From JAKPCT01 sp029553165 (lineage in GTDB: Bacteria > Bacillota > UBA4882 > UBA8346), in NCBI GenBank assembly GCA_035359995.1, contig DAORZT010000006.1:7371-71370 (forward strand): 64,000 nt of DNA, given 5' to 3'. Numbering within the stretch: position 1 is the stretch's first letter; each line of letters begins with the position of its first letter. The translations under genes and the position numbers were made by a program. Positions 59,711-64,000 of this stretch are shown here, one piece after another. The notes under the pieces are model-generated. The model saw only the letters and a program-made list of their open reading frames with translations. It had not been told where the DNA came from and did not search any database.

Positions 59711-60662
59711 TGTCAAGCTCCTTAAGCTGGCAATTTTCTGGAATAACAGTTGGATTGATCCGTTTAAAGCTGGGATGTCTGAGACTATGTTCATCAGTCA
59801 TTTCAGTATATTCGATCTCACAAACGATCACCGGCTTTGTCCAAAAAGTATTTGGTAGCGGGTTAGGAGTTTTTGTAAAAGGACAAATATCCGTGGTTAG
59901 TTTGATTAATTCTTTATGAATTAATTCCGGTTCTGTTTTGGTGAAACCGGTACCGACCATACCGCAACAGATCAGCCTGTCTTCATTGTAAAGCCCTAAT
60001 ATTAATGAACTCAATTCACCCCGTGTAGTAGGATTGATTACATAACCGCAGATAATAAAGGAGTTCCGCTTTTTTGTTTTGAACTTCAACCATGTTTTTA
60101 CCCTCTTACCAGGAAGATAGATACTTTGCTTCTTTTTGGCGATTACTCCCTCAAGCCCCATTTTTGATATTGCTTCGAAATATTTAATTCCTGAACCTGC
60201 AACTTCTTTAGATACAATCAGCCGTTCTGCAGTAATAATATTTTCTTCTAAAAGTTCTCTTCTTAATTCAATTGGGGTATGAAACAGAGCTTTATAATCA
60301 TAAAATAAAAGATCAAAAGCAACAAAGATTACCGGGACTTGATCCTTCATCAACTTGATTTCATTTGGATTACGGAGCTGGCCTCTTTTTTGGAGTTCTA
60401 GGAAGCTGGGTTTGCCATTGCGTAAGGCAATGATCTCTCCGTCAATTACGCAACCGGTTTTTTTTATTAATTGATGTAAATTATTTAATTCTGGAAATAC
60501 TGATGTTAGATCTTTAAGATTTCTACTCTGCAATTTTGTGCCCGAGTCCAGAAAAGCCAAGCAACGGTAACCGTCCCATTTGATTTCGTAAGTATAGTCA
60601 TTTGAATCAAAGGGAGTTCCTAGGGTTGCCAACATTGGTGAAATTGACGCCGGAAGTTTCAT
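59688..60662 (-). CDS. ATP-dependent DNA ligase (LigD ligase-domain type)
   Basis: 324 aa from the ATG 9 nt after AAAGGT; a longer frame from 60725 lacks a site. The adenylation lysine is K28 in EIKWDGYR. Motif III-like VIFVAFDLLFYD, motif IV GLEGVIAKKKQSIY, motif V WLKFK and the OB domain with CEIEYTEMTDEHSLRHPSF correspond to LigD ligase domains. It seals double-strand breaks in NHEJ, presumably together with the downstream polymerase. It is transcribed divergently from groES. Confidence 0.93.
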   Translation of the reverse strand: MKLPASISPMLATLGTPFDSNDYTYEIKWDGYRCLAFLDSGTKLQSRNLKDLTSVFPELNNLHQLIKKTGCVIDGEIIALRNGKPSFLELQKRGQLRNPNEIKLMKDQVPVIFVAFDLLFYDYKALFHTPIELRRELLEENIITAERLIVSKEVAGSGIKYFEAISKMGLEGVIAKKKQSIYLPGKRVKTWLKFKTKKRNSFIICGYVINPTTRGELSSLILGLYNEDRLICCGMVGTGFTKTEPELIHKELIKLTTDICPFTKTPNPLPNTFWTKPVIVCEIEYTEMTDEHSLRHPSFKRINPTVIPENCQLKELDNENNYPN

Positions 60663-60803
60663 TTGCAGTTTACCTTTATTGCAATTTTTAACTATAGTTT
60701 TTACTAAAACAACGAGAAAAACCAAATAATATAAAGAAATATTTAGTTATTTTGCATAAATAACCTAAAATCAAAGAAAATAATCCCAGAGAAGGATTTT
60801 ACT

Positions 60804-60833
60804 TTGTTGCTTATCATAAGAGAGTTATATAAA
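60804..60833 (+). promoter_or_regulatory. probable groESL promoter
   Basis: TTGTTG and TATAAA with 18-nt spacing. The CIRCE site follows 17 nt downstream of the -10. TTGCTT at 60807 is an alternative -35. Confidence 0.5.
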
Positions 60834-60850
60834 ATCATGGATAGAGATGA

Positions 60851-60877
60851 TTAGCACTCATTGGGGTTGAGTGCTAA
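60851..60877 (+). promoter_or_regulatory. CIRCE element (HrcA operator)
   Basis: Perfect TTAGCACTC-N9-GAGTGCTAA, the consensus HrcA operator, 33 nt before the groES start and just downstream of the probable promoter. It implies heat-shock repression by HrcA, which is encoded elsewhere. Confidence 0.98.
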
Positions 60878-60910
60878 TAATAATTTTAAGATTTGAGAGG
60901 AGGCGAAATA

Positions 60911-61201
60911 ATGAATATTAAACCATTAGGAGAAAGAATTGTTATTAAAGTATTAGAATCTGAAGAAAAGACCAAGAGCGGAATTGTACTTCCTGATACT
61001 GCCAAAGAGAAACCTCAAATGGGTAAAGTTTTAGCAGTAGGTACCGGAAAACTGCTCGAAAACGGTCAACGAGTAGCTTTGGAAGTGAAAGTTGATGATA
61101 AAGTACTTTTTGCTAAATACGCCGGTACTGAAGTTAAGATCGACGGTGAAGAGTACATGGTTTTAAAAGAAAGTGACATTTTGGCAATCGTTGCTGGATA
61201 A
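60911..61201 (+). CDS. groES: co-chaperonin GroES
   Basis: 96 aa from the ATG after GAGAGGAGGCG; a reading from 60893 begins upstream of the site. KPLGERIVIKV, a mobile loop near residues 16-32 (SEEKTKSGIVLPDTAKEKPQ) and KVDDKVLFAKYAGTEV are typical. It caps the GroEL cavity. groEL lies 31 nt downstream under the shared CIRCE control. Confidence 0.98.
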   Translation: MNIKPLGERIVIKVLESEEKTKSGIVLPDTAKEKPQMGKVLAVGTGKLLENGQRVALEVKVDDKVLFAKYAGTEVKIDGEEYMVLKESDILAIVAG

Positions 61202-61232
61202 TTAATGTTGAAAAGGAAGGTGAAATTGGTTT

Positions 61233-62855
61233 ATGGCTAAACAGATTTTATTTGGTGAAGAAGCCCGTCACGCCCTTGAACGCGGAGTTAATACTTTAGC
61301 TGATGCTGTTAAAGTGACTCTCGGTCCCAAAGGCCGTAATGTTGTTTTAGAAAAGAAATATGGTTCTCCAACCATCACTAATGATGGTGTTACCATTGCT
61401 AAAGAGATTGAATTACAAGATCCATTTGAAAATATGGGTGCACAACTTGCTAAAGAAGTTGCAACTAAGACCAATGATATTGCTGGAGATGGTACTACTA
61501 CTGCAACTCTGTTAGCACAAGCTATGGTTCGCGAGGGGTTAAAAAATGTTGCTGCTGGCGCTAATCCAATGATTCTTAAAAAGGGTATTGAGAAAGCAGT
61601 CCAAGCAGTTGTTGAAGAGATCAAAAAGGTAAGTAAACCAGTTGATAAGAAAGATGACATTACTCATGTTGCTTCGATCTCCGCAGCTGATGAAGAGATT
61701 GGTAAACTCATTGCCGAAGCAATGGAGAAAGTTGGTAAAGACGGTGTTATCACTGTTGAAGAATCCCAAACTATGGGAACCAACTTGGAAGTTGTCGAAG
61801 GTATGCAATTTGATCGTGGGTATGTTTCTCCATATATGGTGACTGATTCAGAGCGAATGGAAGCAGTTCTTGATGAACCATATATCTTGTTAACCGACAA
61901 GAAAATCTCTATGATCAAAGACTTGCTTCCGATCTTAGAGAAGATTATTCAAAGAGGTAAGCCATTAGTAATTATTGCTGAGGATGTTGAAGGCGAAGCA
62001 TTAGCGACCTTAGTAGTTAACAAACTTCGCGGCGTCTTAAATGTTGTTGCTGTTAAAGCTCCTGGATTTGGTGACCGTCGTAAAGCGATGTTAAGTGATA
62101 TTGCTATTGTTACCGGTGGTCAAGTAATCTCCGAAGAAGTTGGTATGACCTTAGAGAATGCAACTCCGGAGATGCTCGGTCAAGCCCGTCAAGTTAAGAT
62201 TACAAAAGAAGAGACCACTATTGTTGATGGTCGTGGTAGTTCACAAGAGATCAAAAATAGAATTAACCAGATCAAAATGCAAATCGAAGAGACTTCTTCT
62301 GATTACGATCGTGAAAAATTACAAGAACGGCTTGCTAAACTTTCAGGTGGTGTAGCGGTTATTCAAGTCGGTGCTGCTACTGAAACCGAAATGAAAGAGA
62401 AAAAACACCGGATTGAAGATGCTTTATCAGCTACCCGTGCTGCAGTTGAAGAAGGTATTGTTCCTGGAGGAGGAGTTACTTTATTACAAATCGCTCCGGT
62501 ACTTGATAAATTAAATGAAACCGGTGATGTTGCTACTGGTATTGCTTTAGTGAAAAAAGCATTGTCAGAACCACTCCGTCAAATTTCCAACAATGCTGGT
62601 TTAGAAGGTTCAGTTATTGTTGAGAAAGTAAGCAGTATGGAGTTTGGAAAAGGATTTAACGCCCTTTCCGGTGAGTACGTTGATATGGTAGCTTCAGGTA
62701 TTGTTGATCCTGCTAAAGTTACCCGTAGTGCACTTCAAAATGCTGCAAGTATTGCTGCAATGCTCTTAACTACTGAGTGTTTGGTTGCTGAAATTCCTGA
62801 GAAGGAAAAAGCAATGCCTGCAATGCCTGGTGGAATGGGCGGCATGGATATGTAA
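61233..62855 (+). CDS. groEL: chaperonin GroEL
   Basis: 540 aa, full length. ATP-binding KVTLGPKGRNV, the catalytic-loop DGTTTATLLAQAMVREGLKN, the family signature near residue 400 (ATRAAVEEGIVPGGG) and the flexible Gly/Met tail ending MPGGMGGMDM. It folds client proteins in the cytoplasm with GroES. GAAGGTGAAATTG precedes the ATG. A strong terminator follows. Confidence 0.98.
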   Translation: MAKQILFGEEARHALERGVNTLADAVKVTLGPKGRNVVLEKKYGSPTITNDGVTIAKEIELQDPFENMGAQLAKEVATKTNDIAGDGTTTATLLAQAMVREGLKNVAAGANPMILKKGIEKAVQAVVEEIKKVSKPVDKKDDITHVASISAADEEIGKLIAEAMEKVGKDGVITVEESQTMGTNLEVVEGMQFDRGYVSPYMVTDSERMEAVLDEPYILLTDKKISMIKDLLPILEKIIQRGKPLVIIAEDVEGEALATLVVNKLRGVLNVVAVKAPGFGDRRKAMLSDIAIVTGGQVISEEVGMTLENATPEMLGQARQVKITKEETTIVDGRGSSQEIKNRINQIKMQIEETSSDYDREKLQERLAKLSGGVAVIQVGAATETEMKEKKHRIEDALSATRAAVEEGIVPGGGVTLLQIAPVLDKLNETGDVATGIALVKKALSEPLRQISNNAGLEGSVIVEKVSSMEFGKGFNALSGEYVDMVASGIVDPAKVTRSALQNAASIAAMLLTTECLVAEIPEKEKAMPAMPGGMGGMDM

Positions 62856-62874
62856 TTCGCTGTTTTGCGAAGAT

Positions 62875-62904
62875 AAAAAGACTCGGCTTGCCGAGTCTTT
62901 TTTG
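62875..62904 (+). terminator. terminator after groEL
   Basis: AAAAGACTCGG / CCGAGTCTTTT, 11-nt arms with a 4-nt loop and a T-run. On the minus strand it may also end the convergent GYF_2 gene. Confidence 0.92.
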
Positions 62905-62907
62905 ATC

Positions 62908-63858
62908 TTATAGCTTAGATTTGGTGTCAATTGACTGAAGATGATTATCTTTTAATTCAATGCAGTATACTGTAAAAGCAATGACAGCAAAGATGATAAA
63001 TTGGAGAAATAATATGAAGGCAATGATTGTTAGCGGAATTTTACCATATCCCCGGGATATTTCATACTGATGAATCAAAGCTACTAAGGGATATACCAGT
63101 TTGATGCTGATAAATAGAGAAAAGAGTAGCAGGATCGTCTTTAAACCTTTAGTACTGTTCCAGGTTAATGACAGATAATCAAATGGATGTAGTTTATTGG
63201 AAACAACATATATTGGTAAGGGAAGCAGTTTACAAGTTAAACATGAATAAATAATTAAAACGGCATATCGGTTATGATTGACTAAAAAATCGGGATAAAT
63301 TATGTTAATAAGAAATAACGGCAAAACCAGGATACAAATTGCAGTTAAAAACAGAAGTAATTTTTTGTGGGCATTGATTACGACATCAGTTATGTAAAAA
63401 TGAATTCCCGATTCCAGTTCGGAGGTTCCTCGTATAATAATTAAAACAGTAATCACAAGTAGATAACTTACCAGATATCTATGTTGAATGATCGCAGTAT
63501 AATTCAACTCAACCTGTTCATTAAATGATATCACCTTTAAAAGATTAAGTGCTAATAAAAACATTGCTGTCAAACAAACCCAAAAGTTAGCTCGAAACCA
63601 GTATAATTCATAAGCTTTTGCCAGAAAAGATCTTTTATAGATGGACTGTGAATTTGAATAGTTAACTATTGGTCGCCCTGATATCAGTTCTTTGTCTGCT
63701 GTTTTAAAGTTTAATTCCAACAAGGAACGAAAATGGGAATCTCCTTCTGCTGCAGCTAAGTCAGTGACAAAAAGGCAACCACGGTTTAACAATGATTGGA
63801 TTTCATTTTTGGTAAAGGGTCCTAATAAGGTACCGTTTCTTTTAATGTAATAATGCAT
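62908..63858 (-). CDS. GYF_2 (DUF4339)-domain multi-pass membrane protein
   Basis: 316 aa. The N-terminal 50 residues are a GYF_2-type module (YYIKRNGTLLGPFTKNEIQSLL), a presumed protein-interaction domain in the cytoplasm. About six membrane helices follow from about residue 90 to 310, separated by short charged loops. TGGTGAG lies 5 nt before the ATG. No enzymatic motif is visible. Function unknown; other GYF_2 membrane proteins carry RDD or YIP1-like parts, and I cannot assign this one. Its 3' end adjoins the groEL terminator. Confidence 0.7.
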   Translation of the reverse strand: MHYYIKRNGTLLGPFTKNEIQSLLNRGCLFVTDLAAAEGDSHFRSLLELNFKTADKELISGRPIVNYSNSQSIYKRSFLAKAYELYWFRANFWVCLTAMFLLALNLLKVISFNEQVELNYTAIIQHRYLVSYLLVITVLIIIRGTSELESGIHFYITDVVINAHKKLLLFLTAICILVLPLFLINIIYPDFLVNHNRYAVLIIYSCLTCKLLPLPIYVVSNKLHPFDYLSLTWNSTKGLKTILLLFSLFISIKLVYPLVALIHQYEISRGYGKIPLTIIAFILFLQFIIFAVIAFTVYCIELKDNHLQSIDTKSKL

Positions 63859-63872
63859 TTTGTCTCACCAAT

Positions 63873-63999
63873 TTAAATAATATCTTTAACTTCAGCACTT
63901 TCGATTAAATTAATATAAAAACTATTGATAAAATTGATGTCTTCGTTTACTTTCGCTAATCAATAGTTCATTAATCTCTATTTTAGTAAAAGGATCGAG
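63873..63999 (-). pseudogene. partial, possibly frame-broken end of a GYF_2-like gene
   Basis: Entering from the right edge, one minus-strand frame reads LDPFTKIEINELLIS and stops at 63922. The adjacent frame continues plausibly (AKVNEDINFINSFYINLIE...) to a stop at 63873. The first segment closely resembles LGPFTKNEIQSLL of the next gene. This suggests either a frameshifted GYF_2 paralogue or a coincidence of two short frames. Only 127 nt are visible, so this is tentative. Confidence 0.3.
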
Positions 64000-64000
64000 A

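Overview
The window (about 40% G+C by eye, not computed) comes from a low-GC, Gram-positive-type bacterium (Bacillota), most likely an anaerobic, clostridia-like lineage. The evidence is the Firmicutes order cysE-cysS-mrnC-thyX-rlmB-sigH-rpmG-secE-nusG-rplKAJL-rpoBC-rplGB-str-S10-spc-alpha-ecfAAT-truA, a tRNA-Cys T-box, the sporulation sigma factor SigH, a CIRCE/HrcA-type groESL control site, and a Re-citrate synthase-like gene of the kind found in strict anaerobes. The GH57 branching enzyme beside a DUF4912 gene is reminiscent of deep-branching clostridia-like groups (Halanaerobiales, Limnochordia/Hydrogenispora relatives). That finer placement is inference only.

Layout. 1-1.2 kb: 3' part of a Re-citrate/homocitrate synthase-like gene. 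1.4-2.1 kb: RlpA-like secreted protein. 2.15-4.7 kb: T-box leader (Cys specifier UGC) with cysE and cysS. 4.7-10.9 kb: a block that separates cysS from its usual partner mrnC: MscS channel, NfeD/YuaF-like plus flotillin pair, metallo-beta-lactamase-fold hydrolase, pyrE, and an archaeal/fungal-type asd. 11-15.6 kb: mrnC, thyX, rlmB, an M1-peptidase-like membrane protein and sigH. 15.7-17.4 kb: tRNA-Tyr, tRNA-fMet and tRNA-Thr followed by the first tuf gene. 17.5-21.1 kb: rpmG-secE-nusG and rplK-rplA-rplJ-rplL with L1-type and L10-type regulatory leaders. 21.1-28.3 kb: rpoB-rpoC. 28.3-33 kb: rplGB-rpsL-rpsG-fusA and a second, apparently identical tuf. 33.1-48.6 kb: a complete S10-spc-alpha cluster (rpsJ to rplQ including secY, adk, map, a KOW protein and infA). 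48.6-51.7 kb: ecfA1-ecfA2-ecfT-truA. 51.7-53.9 kb: large membrane phosphatase-like protein. 53.9-56.6 kb, minus strand: DUF4912 protein and GH57 branching enzyme. 56.8-58.8 kb: two exported proteins (FG-GAP-like and endonuclease/exonuclease/phosphatase family). 58.8-60.7 kb, minus strand: split LigD (ATP-dependent DNA ligase plus polymerase domain). 60.8-62.9 kb: CIRCE-groES-groEL. 62.9-64 kb, minus strand: a GYF_2-type membrane protein and the broken end of a possibly related gene.

Functionally the window is dominated by the transcription, translation and secretion core, with visible feedback control: T-box for cysteine, L1-binding-like hairpins before rplK and again before rplA, an L10-type attenuator before rplJL, strong sigma-A-type promoters and CIRCE. 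No CRISPR array, insertion sequence, prophage or rRNA was seen. The most notable oddities are an ECF ATPase pair in which the two halves of one composite ATP site both look degenerate, the exact 1.23-kb tuf repeat, a four-cysteine insert in EF-Tu, an M1-like protease lacking its exopeptidase motif in the place where yacP is often found, and a frame-broken GYF_2-like fragment at the right edge. I did not find anything that clearly qualifies as a wholly new biological system.
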